Below are positions 1 to 7,014 of a stretch of 13,722 nt of DNA, piece after piece. Made by a program: the position numbers and the translations under genes. This stretch comes from Deltaproteobacteria bacterium. Lineage in GTDB: Bacteria > Desulfobacterota > Desulfobacteria > Desulfobacterales > SURF-15. The notes under the pieces were generated by a model. That model saw nothing but the letters and a program-made list of their open reading frames with translations, ran no database searches and was not told the origin of the DNA. Positions within the stretch are counted from its first letter, which is position 1. The number at the start of each line of letters is the position of its first letter. The stretch is from the NCBI GenBank assembly GCA_024644775.1, contig JAHEHB010000112.1, positions 1-13,722 of the forward strand. Reading direction: 5' to 3'.

Positions 1-266
1 GCAACATCGAAACCACAGATACAGGCGGCGGTACCCAAGGTAAATGCAGCGCTGGCACCATTGGTCACGATCCCGGCTTCTGCATGCGTCTTTTCGGTGA
101 TGACCCTGCTGGCTGCAACCTGAAGCTCATCCAAACGAACCGACTGGAAAGCAGCGGCATTCATGGCCTCCAAGGCGTCTCGATCCATCCGAGCACCTCC
201 AAAACGGGTTTCGGTTCCAGCAGCATTAATAATGGGTTCTACACCAAATCTTTCAAAAATTTCCAC
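1..266 (-). CDS. SelA-like PLP-dependent enzyme, N-terminal part (cut by window edge)
   Basis: Only the first 88 codons lie in the window; the gene continues past the left edge. The translated start has an INAAGTETRFGG stretch (residues 13-24), then VRLDELQVAA (43-52) and IVTNGASAAFTLGTAAC (66-82). This pattern is the N-terminal part of the family of PLP-dependent fold-type I enzymes that includes L-seryl-tRNA(Sec) selenium transferase (SelA) and D-glucosaminate-6-phosphate ammonia-lyase (DgaE). Members outside selenocysteine synthesis usually act as lyases or related enzymes on amino acids or amino sugars. The PLP lysine would be further downstream and cannot be checked. The start is GTG at 266, chosen because AAGGAGG sits 8 bases upstream and no in-frame ATG precedes it. 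It begins 19 bases after the stop of the orphan TRAP binding protein, so the two are probably co-transcribed. True SelA is unlikely given the catabolic context. The substrate is unknown. Confidence 0.8.
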   Translation of the reverse strand, partial: MEIFERFGVEPIINAAGTETRFGGARMDRDALEAMNAAAFQSVRLDELQVAASRVITEKTHAEAGIVTNGASAAFTLGTAACICGFDV

Positions 267-285
267 GATGGCAGCCTCCTTGGTA

Positions 286-1380
286 TTACTTTACTTCTTC
301 AGTAAAAACTTCTTTAATTTTTTCTTTAACCTGTTCCAGTATTTCATCCGCGGGCAAACCTGCTGCCGCTGCCTCCGTTACCCACTGTTGTGGTAATGCT
401 TCAACATCCGGCAAATTGGCCCAAGTGTTCAGTTCTTCTTCAGACATTTGGGTAAATACTGCGTTGTTGCGCATTTTTATTTCGTTCTTGCAAAGATCCC
501 AATAGTCTGAATTGAGGTTGTTCTGTAAATGGGTGGCCCTTTGGCCGATGGCGAGTATTATATTCCTGTCCGCTTCAAGGATACGGTTCCAGACATCCAG
601 ATTGACGGTAACGAGAATCGGCTGGGGCTGCCACTGCTTCTTATTAAACAAGTAGTTTTTTGCAACTTCATCCATGGAATTCTTAAAGTGACGATCCAAA
701 CTTGTTAGAACCCCATCGATGGCACCTCGTTCGAGTGCCGTGTAAACCTCTCCACCGGGAATTGAAACGGGGGAGGCGCCGATGGCTTTCAACTTGGACA
801 GCAGCCAATTATTAGACGCCCATATTCGCTGACCTCTGAGGTCTTCGGTGCTAACAATCGGCTTCGTGAGGGAGACCGCGGAAGGCAGATAATTAAAGAA
901 GGTAATCCACCGTTGGTTCAACCGTTCGAGTTCAGCATTGAAGGCAGGAATGGTTTCAAAACACGCGCGCTCTATGTCACTAACGGCAGCGGGGGTCGAT
1001 GGGCCGATCATAAAAGTGTTAAAAATACTCCAGGTAAGCAACTGTCTCGGATAATCGGCCACATCGATGGTGCCAATATCGCTCGAGCCAGTCATCGTTG
1101 TCTGAAGAGTTTCTTGTCTGTCGACTGCTGTCGCATCCCATTCTATCTGGATTTTTAGTCGACCGTTCGTCTGTTTTTCGATTTCCTTTCCCATCCACAA
1201 TACAATCTTTGATCGGATGCCGCGCGACGATTCCTGTTCGGTCCATCGCAACGTCATCGGTTTCACCGATTCTACCGTTGGTTCCTCTTCTGCAAGCGGG
1301 TTTTTTGAAAAAACCTGCACATTAACCGTCAGCAGTATCGAAAGAATAACAATTGAAACCAACAAACTCTGTTGTTTCAT
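286..1380 (-). CDS. dctP: TRAP transporter substrate-binding protein, DctP type (orphan)
   Basis: 364-residue periplasmic binding protein of the DctP family. The N-terminus (residues 1-25) is a signal peptide: a basic start (MKQQ) and a long hydrophobic run. Family landmarks are the EIEKQTNGRLKI segment (67-77), LRGQRIWASNN (181-191), and IPGGEVYTALERGAIDG (207-223). The C-terminus carries QQWVTEAAAAGL, closely echoed in the other binding protein of this window (QQWVKEAEAAGL), so the two are paralogues. The arginine that normally follows the GxKI motif and salt-bridges the ligand carboxylate is replaced by Trp187. No small or large permease gene is adjacent on either side; the neighbours are an SDR dehydrogenase and a SelA-like gene. 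It may share the dctQM at 5619-7503 or use permeases beyond the left edge. A purine-rich GTGGGGGT precedes the ATG at 1380. Family assignment is firm; the ligand is unknown. Confidence 0.93.
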   Translation of the reverse strand: MKQQSLLVSIVILSILLTVNVQVFSKNPLAEEEPTVESVKPMTLRWTEQESSRGIRSKIVLWMGKEIEKQTNGRLKIQIEWDATAVDRQETLQTTMTGSSDIGTIDVADYPRQLLTWSIFNTFMIGPSTPAAVSDIERACFETIPAFNAELERLNQRWITFFNYLPSAVSLTKPIVSTEDLRGQRIWASNNWLLSKLKAIGASPVSIPGGEVYTALERGAIDGVLTSLDRHFKNSMDEVAKNYLFNKKQWQPQPILVTVNLDVWNRILEADRNIILAIGQRATHLQNNLNSDYWDLCKNEIKMRNNAVFTQMSEEELNTWANLPDVEALPQQWVTEAAAAGLPADEILEQVKEKIKEVFTEEVK

Positions 1381-1417
1381 TGGTTTACCCCCACTTTTAA
1401 ACGCTATTCTGGAATTT

Positions 1418-1444
1418 CAATAAACCCAACACGCCAGTTTATTG
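1418..1444. repeat. Inverted repeat, 8-base perfect arms, upstream of the orphan dctP
   Basis: CAATAAAC at 1418-1425 and GTTTATTG at 1437-1444 are exact reverse complements separated by 11 bases. It lies in the 82-base gap between the dehydrogenase stop and the orphan dctP start. It could be an operator for a dimeric regulator or an mRNA stem-loop that uncouples expression of the two genes. There is no U-tract, so it is not a classical terminator. Confidence 0.55.
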
Positions 1445-1462
1445 TCATGTTCCGACGGTCAT

Positions 1463-2245
1463 TTACCAGAGCGTATAACCTCCATCTATGACCAGGGAAG
1501 CGCCGGTCATATATCGCGAAGCATCGCTTGCGAGGTAGACTGCCAGCGGTCCAAGATCCTCAGGTTGCCCAAAATCGCCCATGGGAATCTGCTTTTTAAA
1601 GGTTTCGATCACCTCGGGATGTTCTCGCGACCATCGGATATTCGGTTCAGTCATGAATCCGCCCGGACAGATGGCATTGACAGTTACGCCGTGAGGCGCC
1701 CAATCGGCAGCAGTAGCCCGGGTGAATTGAACAATTGCTGCTTTGGCTGTTTCGTAATGCCTCCCGGCAATACCACGTCCGGCGACCATGCTGTTGATGG
1801 ATGAAATATTGATAATCCGCCCCCCTGCCCCTCGCCGTACCATTTCTCCACCGATAATCTTCGTACAAATAAACGCGCTCGTAAGGTTGAGGTCGATTAA
1901 CTCCTTCCACATCTTTAACGGCATCTTTTCGGTAGTAATGTTTACCCGGCGACCGCCCACATTGTTAATTAAAATGTCGATCGGTCCGTGGTCGGATTTC
2001 GCCTTGCGGCAGATGTCCTCGCATTGGGTCGTATCGCTCATGTCCGCTTTCATCGGCCAGGCATTACGCCCCAGAGCAGAAATATCTCCAGCTGTCTTCT
2101 CCAAGCTTATCATATCGCGTCCAACGAGTATCACATCTGCGCCTGCATCGGCGATTGCCAAAGCCATCTCTCGTCCCAAACCGCGACTGCCGCCAGTAAT
2201 AAACAGCTGTTTGCCGTCCAAACGAAACCGATTTAGAATGCTCAT
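1463..2245 (-). CDS. Short-chain dehydrogenase/reductase (SDR, classical type)
   Basis: 260-residue cytoplasmic NAD(P)-dependent oxidoreductase of the usual length for classical SDRs. The cofactor-binding glycine motif TGGSRGLG is at residues 17-24, NNVGG at 94-98 (normally NNAGG), the ISS segment at 147-149, and the catalytic YxxxK as Tyr164-Lys168. The PGG motif is at 194-196 and the C-terminus is VIDGGYTLW, as in gluconate 5-dehydrogenase and ketoacyl-reductase-like SDRs. The spacing from the ISS serine (149) to Tyr164 is two residues longer than in FabG, and Ser152 is another nearby candidate. The ATG at 2245 has only a weak ribosome site (GGGGT) but overlaps by 4 bases (ATGA) the stop of a small upstream ORF with a strong site, so it may be translated by coupling. 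In this locus it probably oxidises a hydroxy acid or sugar-like intermediate (inference). Substrate cannot be predicted. Confidence 0.93.
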   Translation of the reverse strand: MSILNRFRLDGKQLFITGGSRGLGREMALAIADAGADVILVGRDMISLEKTAGDISALGRNAWPMKADMSDTTQCEDICRKAKSDHGPIDILINNVGGRRVNITTEKMPLKMWKELIDLNLTSAFICTKIIGGEMVRRGAGGRIINISSINSMVAGRGIAGRHYETAKAAIVQFTRATAADWAPHGVTVNAICPGGFMTEPNIRWSREHPEVIETFKKQIPMGDFGQPEDLGPLAVYLASDASRYMTGASLVIDGGYTLW

Positions 2246-2343
2246 GCCATTACCCCATTACTCATCGTTTTAGCTGGATGGATCACCAGGAATTCAATAC
2301 AGCAGCGGGCTATGGATGTCAATTCGACACAATCAACCGCCAT
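2242..2343 (-). CDS. Possible 33-residue small ORF coupled to the SDR gene
   Basis: An ATG at 2343 preceded by AGGAGG (4-base gap) opens a frame of 33 codons ending in TGA at 2242-2244, which overlaps the SDR ATG as ATGA. The peptide begins MAVDCVELTSIARCC and has three cysteines (5, 14, 15) and a short hydrophobic stretch around residues 16-21. I recognise no family. The good ribosome site and the 4-base overlap suggest a leader or coupling peptide. Against this, a frame of this size arises by chance easily, and a candidate promoter lies inside it, which would produce transcripts lacking its start. Confidence 0.35.
   Translation of the reverse strand: MAVDCVELTSIARCCIEFLVIHPAKTMSNGVMA
2294..2322 (-). 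promoter_or_regulatory. Candidate sigma70 promoter for the SDR gene
   Basis: On the minus strand a perfect -35 TTGACA (2317-2322) is followed after 17 bases by TATTGA (2294-2299), a weak -10. Transcription would start near 2287, about 40 bases before the SDR ATG. It lies in the 199-base gap after the MFS gene, so the SDR, orphan dctP and SelA-like genes may form their own transcript. Confidence 0.4.
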
Positions 2344-2415
2344 CGATCCTCCTGCCCTTCAACGCTTCCCCCTTGCCTGGGTTTTACGCGTTAAAATGCG
2401 GTCGTTTCACAGCTC

Positions 2416-2431
2416 TTATTATTTATAATAA
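2416..2431. repeat. AT-only inverted repeat downstream of the MFS gene
   Basis: TTATTAT (2416-2422) and ATAATAA (2425-2431) are perfect reverse complements with a 2-base centre, located 13 bases after the MFS stop codon. The stem has no G or C, so it is not a convincing terminator; it could be an operator or chance in AT-rich DNA. Confidence 0.3.
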
Positions 2432-2444
2432 TCAATACGCATGT

Positions 2445-3719
2445 TCAGTATGCTCCTGGAATTCTTTCTCTCGGTTTCAGTGTCAGGATAATAAACGTAA
2501 CAAACATCAAGATCGCTGCACTAATCAGCCAGCCTAAACCATAGGATCCTGTTTTATCGAAGATAAGGCCACCAAGAATCGGTCCCATGCTCCCTCCGAC
2601 CCCGGTGGCAAAAAAGATGAGCAGTCCATACGCGGCACCCAGGATATGCCTTCCAAATCGATCCGAGATGAGATATGGCATCACCGGTGCCAGAGAGCCA
2701 TAACCCAAACCATATATCGATGCAAAGACATACAGGGTGGTCACCGTTTTTGCCTGATAGAGAATAAACATACCGATCGACATCAGAAAAAAACCCAGTG
2801 CTGCCGAATACTTGGCGTCTTTTATTCGATCGCTAAACCATCCGAAAAAAAACTTGCCACAACTTCCGGTAACTCCGATAACGCCGATGGCGGCGGCCGC
2901 TTCCAGCTCATCAATGCCATTTTGGATTGCATAGACGATCTGAAGATTGAACGTCATCATCACTGTCATTACAGCGCATACATTACAAAATACCAGTACC
3001 CAGAATTGCCTGGTTTTTACGACCGGTTTTAGAGAAATTTTCTGTCTTGGCATTGCCGTATCTTTCGACTCAGTTTGCCGATCCTCAAGTTTATCGCCAT
3101 CGGGTAGCAAACCGATCTCTTCGGGTCCGCCTTTCCCCATAAATATCTGAGATATGGTAATCCCCACGATCAACATGATGATACCGATGGATAGGAAACC
3201 GTTTCTCCAGCCAAAATTCTTGACGATATAGCCGGCCAGGGGGGCCATCAACATGGTACCGACCCCGATACCCATGGTTGATATTCCAATGGCAAGTCCC
3301 CGATAACGATTAAACCATTTTCCCACGGCTGCGCTGGCGACAACCGCTCCACAACCGGCAGATCCGGCACCCACTAAAACCCCGTAAGAAAGGTACAGTC
3401 CTAAGGGCGTCTTAACAACACTCGAAAGCAACAGTCCGAGAGTGGTTACAAGAATACCGGCCGTCATCACCCATTTGGGGGCCAGTCTATCTAAAAACCA
3501 ACCCGTCCAAACACTTGTGCATGCGTACGTGATAAGGTTAATGGAAGCTCCCAATTGAATAATGGTCATGGGCCAACCATATTCGGCAAACATCGGTTTG
3601 ACAAAAACACCGAAGGTGTACCGGACGCCATAGGTGATGATCATAATCGCAAAGGCGCCAAAAACCACATACCAGCCCCAAAAGGCATGTTTTGTCTTGT
3701 GTAGGATATTCAATTTCAT
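2445..3719 (-). CDS. MFS transporter, oxalate/formate antiporter (OFA/MCT)-like
   Basis: 424-residue inner-membrane carrier with about twelve hydrophobic segments in two halves separated by a charged loop (about residues 197-230, rich in Glu, Asp and Lys). The MFS loop 2-3 signature appears as GWFLDRLAPKWVM in the first half and is repeated as GWFSDRIKDAKYS in the second. RYRGLAIGISTMGIGVG and FGWRN in the first half are typical of the oxalate/formate and monocarboxylate branches of the superfamily. Those carriers move small carboxylates by symport or exchange, so a monocarboxylate or amino-acid-derived acid is a fair guess here. The start at 3719 (MKLNILHKTKHAFWGWYVV) lacks a clear ribosome site. 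It begins 30 bases after the stop of the deacylase gene, suggesting co-transcription. It would import or export the substrate or product of that enzyme (inference). Confidence 0.92.
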   Translation of the reverse strand: MKLNILHKTKHAFWGWYVVFGAFAIMIITYGVRYTFGVFVKPMFAEYGWPMTIIQLGASINLITYACTSVWTGWFLDRLAPKWVMTAGILVTTLGLLLSSVVKTPLGLYLSYGVLVGAGSAGCGAVVASAAVGKWFNRYRGLAIGISTMGIGVGTMLMAPLAGYIVKNFGWRNGFLSIGIIMLIVGITISQIFMGKGGPEEIGLLPDGDKLEDRQTESKDTAMPRQKISLKPVVKTRQFWVLVFCNVCAVMTVMMTFNLQIVYAIQNGIDELEAAAAIGVIGVTGSCGKFFFGWFSDRIKDAKYSAALGFFLMSIGMFILYQAKTVTTLYVFASIYGLGYGSLAPVMPYLISDRFGRHILGAAYGLLIFFATGVGGSMGPILGGLIFDKTGSYGLGWLISAAILMFVTFIILTLKPRERIPGAY

Positions 3720-3749
3720 AATCGTTTTTTTTGCAATAACGAGCTCACT

Positions 3750-5333
3750 TTATTTGTGTAGCACCCTGCCGGGAAATTCGCCGGTAAGCTGACCCTGTTT
3801 TACCACCAGCTGACCATTTACAAACACGTATGCTATCCCTTCCGGATAGCGCTCTGGATCCTCATAGGTTGCGGTATCCACAATCGTATCCGGATTGAAT
3901 AGAACGATATCTGCCCAGTTTCCCTCTTTTAATACCCCTCGATCGGAGATACCTAATATTGTTGCAGGAAAGCTCGTTATTTTACAAATAGCTTCCGGCA
4001 ACGCGAAAATTTTCTTTTCGCGAACAAACTCCGCTACAAATCGCGGATACGCCCCATAGAGCCTTGGATGCGGTCTTCCGCCATAAATACCGTCGCTGCC
4101 CACGGTGGCATGACCATGAGACAACACTTTTTCCAGGATCGCATCCGAACCGTAGAAACTGATCATCGTCACCGCAAGGTTTTCTTCGGCCAATACGTCA
4201 CACACCATATCAATGGGGTTTTTTCCAAGTTCCAAAGAAATGGCTTCGCAGCTTTTACCCTCCATCCAACGATTTTTCTCCAACTGAACCGCATTGATAA
4301 TAATGTTGTTCCACCCGACGGAAATCTGACGGTTGTGCCAGACATCAAGGCCCCTTTCAAATTCCGCGTGAATTTTGGCTCTGTACGCTGGTTTGATTAA
4401 ATTCTCAACAAGCGCTGCTGGGCCCTCGTTTAGTGTCCACTGTGGCAAAACAGCTGTTAACACGGTAGAGCCTGCTAGATAGGGATACCTGTCCCAGGTT
4501 ACCTTTCCGCCCTTTTTGATAAACCGATCGGCCTTTTCAAGTACCTCGTCCATAATCGGCCAGTTCACTTGGCCGTACGCCTGTAGGTGTGAAATATGAA
4601 GATGAACACCTGCTTTCCTGGAAACGTTTACCACTTCGTCAAACGACTTCGACAGATGGTGACCTTCATCGCGCTGGTGAACAACGAAAATACCATATTT
4701 TTCAGCAACCACTTTGTTAAGCGCAATCAACTCGTCGGTACGGGCGTATGAACACGGCGGATAAATGAGACCGGTTGAAAAACCAAAAGCCCCTGCATCC
4801 ATGGCATCTTTGATATGTGCGCTCATCAATGTCAGTTCAGAAGGGGTGGCATCCCGCTCATCCATTCCCATGGCATGGATTCGAATCGCACCATGGGCGA
4901 CTAAAACCGCCGCATTATTGGGTAGGTCTTGTTGATCAAGGGCAGTAAGATAATCATCAAAAGATCGCCAGTTCCACATTTCTTTCGGAAGAATCCCGTC
5001 CAACCCACCCAGTAACCCTGAAACGACCTCGATCGCCGATGGTTCAACGGGTGCCGGGCCGAGACCATCCTGCCCGAGTACCTCAGTGGTAATCCCCTGT
5101 CTCACTTTTGCCTCGGGCGGAGCGGATTTAAAATATTCCAAATCGGTGTGACTGTGCATATCAATAAACCCAGGAGATGCAATCAGACCGGTTCCGTCAA
5201 TTGTTTTCGGAGCCGAACCCGAGAGACGACCCATCGATAAGATGCGACCGCCTTTGATTCCGATATCCGCCTTGAACCCTAGTTTCCCCGTACCATCGAC
5301 AATGGTGCTGTTGCGTACGATATAATCGAACAT
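3750..5333 (-). CDS. N-acyl-D-amino-acid deacylase family amidohydrolase
   Basis: 527-residue metal-dependent hydrolase of the D-aminoacylase group (amidohydrolase superfamily), expected to hydrolyse N-acyl-D-amino acids to a D-amino acid and a carboxylate in the cytoplasm. The N-terminal small beta domain runs to about residue 53, then PGFIDMHSHTD gives the HxH pair His60/His62. KVRQGITTEV follows at 76-85. Other ligand candidates are His219 (FVVH), His249 (LHISHL) and Asp414 (GSDG). The ending PGRVLHK matches the family's usual C-terminus. In characterised D-aminoacylases a GNCG motif supplies a bridging cysteine; here the motif is GQDG (87-90), with Asp89 in that place, so this belongs to a different subgroup whose substrate may differ. 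AAAGGAG lies 11 bases before the ATG at 5333. It sits 30 bases before the MFS carrier. N-acyl-D-glutamate or dipeptide-like substrates are possible. Confidence 0.9.
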   Translation of the reverse strand: MFDYIVRNSTIVDGTGKLGFKADIGIKGGRILSMGRLSGSAPKTIDGTGLIASPGFIDMHSHTDLEYFKSAPPEAKVRQGITTEVLGQDGLGPAPVEPSAIEVVSGLLGGLDGILPKEMWNWRSFDDYLTALDQQDLPNNAAVLVAHGAIRIHAMGMDERDATPSELTLMSAHIKDAMDAGAFGFSTGLIYPPCSYARTDELIALNKVVAEKYGIFVVHQRDEGHHLSKSFDEVVNVSRKAGVHLHISHLQAYGQVNWPIMDEVLEKADRFIKKGGKVTWDRYPYLAGSTVLTAVLPQWTLNEGPAALVENLIKPAYRAKIHAEFERGLDVWHNRQISVGWNNIIINAVQLEKNRWMEGKSCEAISLELGKNPIDMVCDVLAEENLAVTMISFYGSDAILEKVLSHGHATVGSDGIYGGRPHPRLYGAYPRFVAEFVREKKIFALPEAICKITSFPATILGISDRGVLKEGNWADIVLFNPDTIVDTATYEDPERYPEGIAYVFVNGQLVVKQGQLTGEFPGRVLHK

Positions 5334-5585
5334 GTAAGCACATCTCCTTTCGGGATAAGGATACTACGCTTGGAAGAAGTGACCCCTTCGGGGTAGCCGT
5401 TTTCTTTCAATGGGTGATACTCGAAACTTGATACTTGCCTGTCCCGTTGAAAACGGGGAAACTTGGGAAAGGTATTCTTTCAATTTCAAATAGATCCAAT
5501 CCGTTCTTATCCAGATTCAAGTTTCAAATTTCCAGTTTCTGTTACAAAAAAAACAGACGCTCACTTAATAATCGATAAAGTATTG
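5334..5585. other. Non-coding spacer between dctM and the deacylase gene, with small hairpins and short repeats
   Basis: No gene is supported here. It holds a 5-base-stem hairpin ACCCC-TTC-GGGGT at 5382-5394, a second CCCGTT-GAA-AACGGG at 5443-5457, the decamer TTCTTTCAAT twice (5402-5411 and 5475-5484), GAAACTTG twice (5423-5430, 5458-5465) and its reverse complement CAAGTTTC at 5518-5525. A run of eight A (5546-5553) gives eight T on the minus strand. The spacer probably separates the TRAP transcript from the deacylase-MFS transcript, but I found no convincing promoter. Confidence 0.5.
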
Positions 5586-5618
5586 TCGGTTTTAAAGCAC
5601 TAAGTGCCTAAATACCGA
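5586..5618 (-). other. Imperfect stem-loop directly after the dctM stop codon
   Basis: Read on the minus strand, TCGGTATTTAGGCAC and GTGCTTTAAAACCGA pair around a TTA loop with two mismatches and one G-T pair. The stem abuts the dctM TAA. No U-tract follows at once; the nearest T run is about 33 bases further on. It may protect the dctQM mRNA 3' end or attenuate read-through into the deacylase gene. Confidence 0.5.
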
Positions 5619-6947
5619 TTATCCCAACAACACTTCGGGTAACCATATTGACAACTGGGGAAAAAGAATCAGTACGATCAACACCGCAATATCACACAAG
5701 CAAAACGGCCATATACCTTTGAAAATATCTTCCAGGGAAATATTTTCTTCCCGGGGTATTACCCCCTTCATGGCGTAGACGTTCAACCCCACCGGCGGGG
5801 TGATGGCGCCGATCTCTGTAAGTTTCAGGGCAATGACGCCAAACCATATGGGATCATAGCCCAAACTAATCAGCATCGGAAATACGATCGGCAGGGTTAG
5901 GGCATAAATGCCCACGGGAACCATAATCATGCCTAAAAAAAACATGATCATCAGTATTCCCAGGAGAATGACGATTCTGGGAACATCCAGGTTCTGCAGC
6001 AGCATAGTCAACTCGGTGGGCAGACGCGTCACCGCAAGCACTCGGCTGTAAAAGAGTGCGCCGACATTGATCAGAAACAGCATGGCCGTCGTATTGGCAG
6101 ACTCTTTCATCGCCAACACCACGGGACTCATGCTGCGAAAGGTGCCGAGAAACCAGCCGAAAACCAGCGTAATGAGAGCGCCAGCGGCAGCGGCCTCTGT
6201 GGGTGTAAAAAGACCGGAATAGATCCCGCCGAGAACGACAACGGCAATAACGACCACCGGCCAAATCTGGGCAGCCCCTTTCCAGCGTTCCCGCGAGTTT
6301 TTTTGCCATGGGGGATCTTTCGGGGTCGGTGCCAGGTGGGGTTTTCTCTTGACCCGATAGATAATCGAAATGGAATAGACCGTGGCAGTCAACAAACCGG
6401 GGATTATACCGGCTGCAAAAAGTTTTCCCACCGACTGTTGGGTAAACAATGCGTATATGATCATCATCATACTGGGAGGAATCATCGAAGCGAATGTCCC
6501 GGCCGATGCAATACAACCCACGGAAAAGGTCTTGTCGTATTGGAGCCGGTTCATCTCCGGAAGCGCCATTTTTCCGAAAATCGCGGTTGTGGCGATGGAA
6601 GAGCCGGATACGGCGCCAAAAACCGCACAGCTGTAGCAGGTTGCCACACCCAAAGACCCGGGGATTCCGCTGCTTATGGCGTTAACACCATTGTAGGCCC
6701 TTCGGGCAAATCCCCCTAAAGCGGCAAAAGATCCCATCAGAATAAACAAGGGAATACACGCCCAGGTGGGCGTGGCAACGGAAAAGTAGGCGACTTGCCC
6801 CATGAGGGATAGCGCGCTTTTGGTTCCCAAAAGAACGGTACTGACCATAAACCCGCTTAAAAGAAACGCAAGGCCGATTTGAAGGCCTGTCCCCATAAGG
6901 ATCAACAGCAATCCGATACAAAAAACTCCGGCGGTAATAAAATCCAT
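5619..6947 (-). CDS. dctM: TRAP transporter large permease, DctM type
   Basis: 442-residue polytopic inner-membrane protein, the ion-coupled transport subunit of a tripartite ATP-independent periplasmic transporter. It starts with a hydrophobic segment (MDFITAGVFCIGLLLILMG) and has about a dozen membrane spans. Family landmarks are GSSIATTAIFGKMALPEM, FTPTEAAAAGA in the middle, and EIGAITPPVGLNVYAMKGV near the C-terminus, all characteristic of DctM subunits. Length is normal for an unfused DctM. The ATG at 6947 has GGGAG about 13 bases upstream. It follows dctQ by 67 bases in the usual dctP-dctQ-dctM order, so all three subunits of one transporter are present and intact. It uses a sodium or proton gradient to take up the ligand of the binding protein at 7688-8749, most likely an organic acid or amide linked to the hydrolases here. 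Confidence 0.96.
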   Translation of the reverse strand: MDFITAGVFCIGLLLILMGTGLQIGLAFLLSGFMVSTVLLGTKSALSLMGQVAYFSVATPTWACIPLFILMGSFAALGGFARRAYNGVNAISSGIPGSLGVATCYSCAVFGAVSGSSIATTAIFGKMALPEMNRLQYDKTFSVGCIASAGTFASMIPPSMMMIIYALFTQQSVGKLFAAGIIPGLLTATVYSISIIYRVKRKPHLAPTPKDPPWQKNSRERWKGAAQIWPVVVIAVVVLGGIYSGLFTPTEAAAAGALITLVFGWFLGTFRSMSPVVLAMKESANTTAMLFLINVGALFYSRVLAVTRLPTELTMLLQNLDVPRIVILLGILMIMFFLGMIMVPVGIYALTLPIVFPMLISLGYDPIWFGVIALKLTEIGAITPPVGLNVYAMKGVIPREENISLEDIFKGIWPFCLCDIAVLIVLILFPQLSIWLPEVLLG

Positions 6948-7014
6948 AGTCCGTTAACGCTCCCGCAACATTACATATAGAGGGGTTGCGAATGACAGGG
7001 CAATGACCGTATGA

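Noticed and set aside
1442..1804. Plus-strand open frames opposite the SDR gene
   Set aside because: The SDR frame has complete cofactor and catalytic motifs; the opposite frames have no motifs.
4068..4400. Open frame of 110 codons on the plus strand inside the deacylase gene
   Set aside because: It lies wholly within a well-supported gene on the other strand, has no recognisable domain and no ribosome site context; it is a shadow frame.
5382..5394. ACCCC-TTC-GGGGT hairpin as an intrinsic terminator
   Set aside because: The stem is only 5 pairs and no clean U-tract follows on either strand, and it sits well after the dctM end.
5866..6516. Open frame of 216 codons overlapping dctM in another frame
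   Set aside because: The sequence is rich in Arg, Cys and His without any family motif, as expected of a shifted reading of a membrane protein gene; dctM in the true frame is intact.
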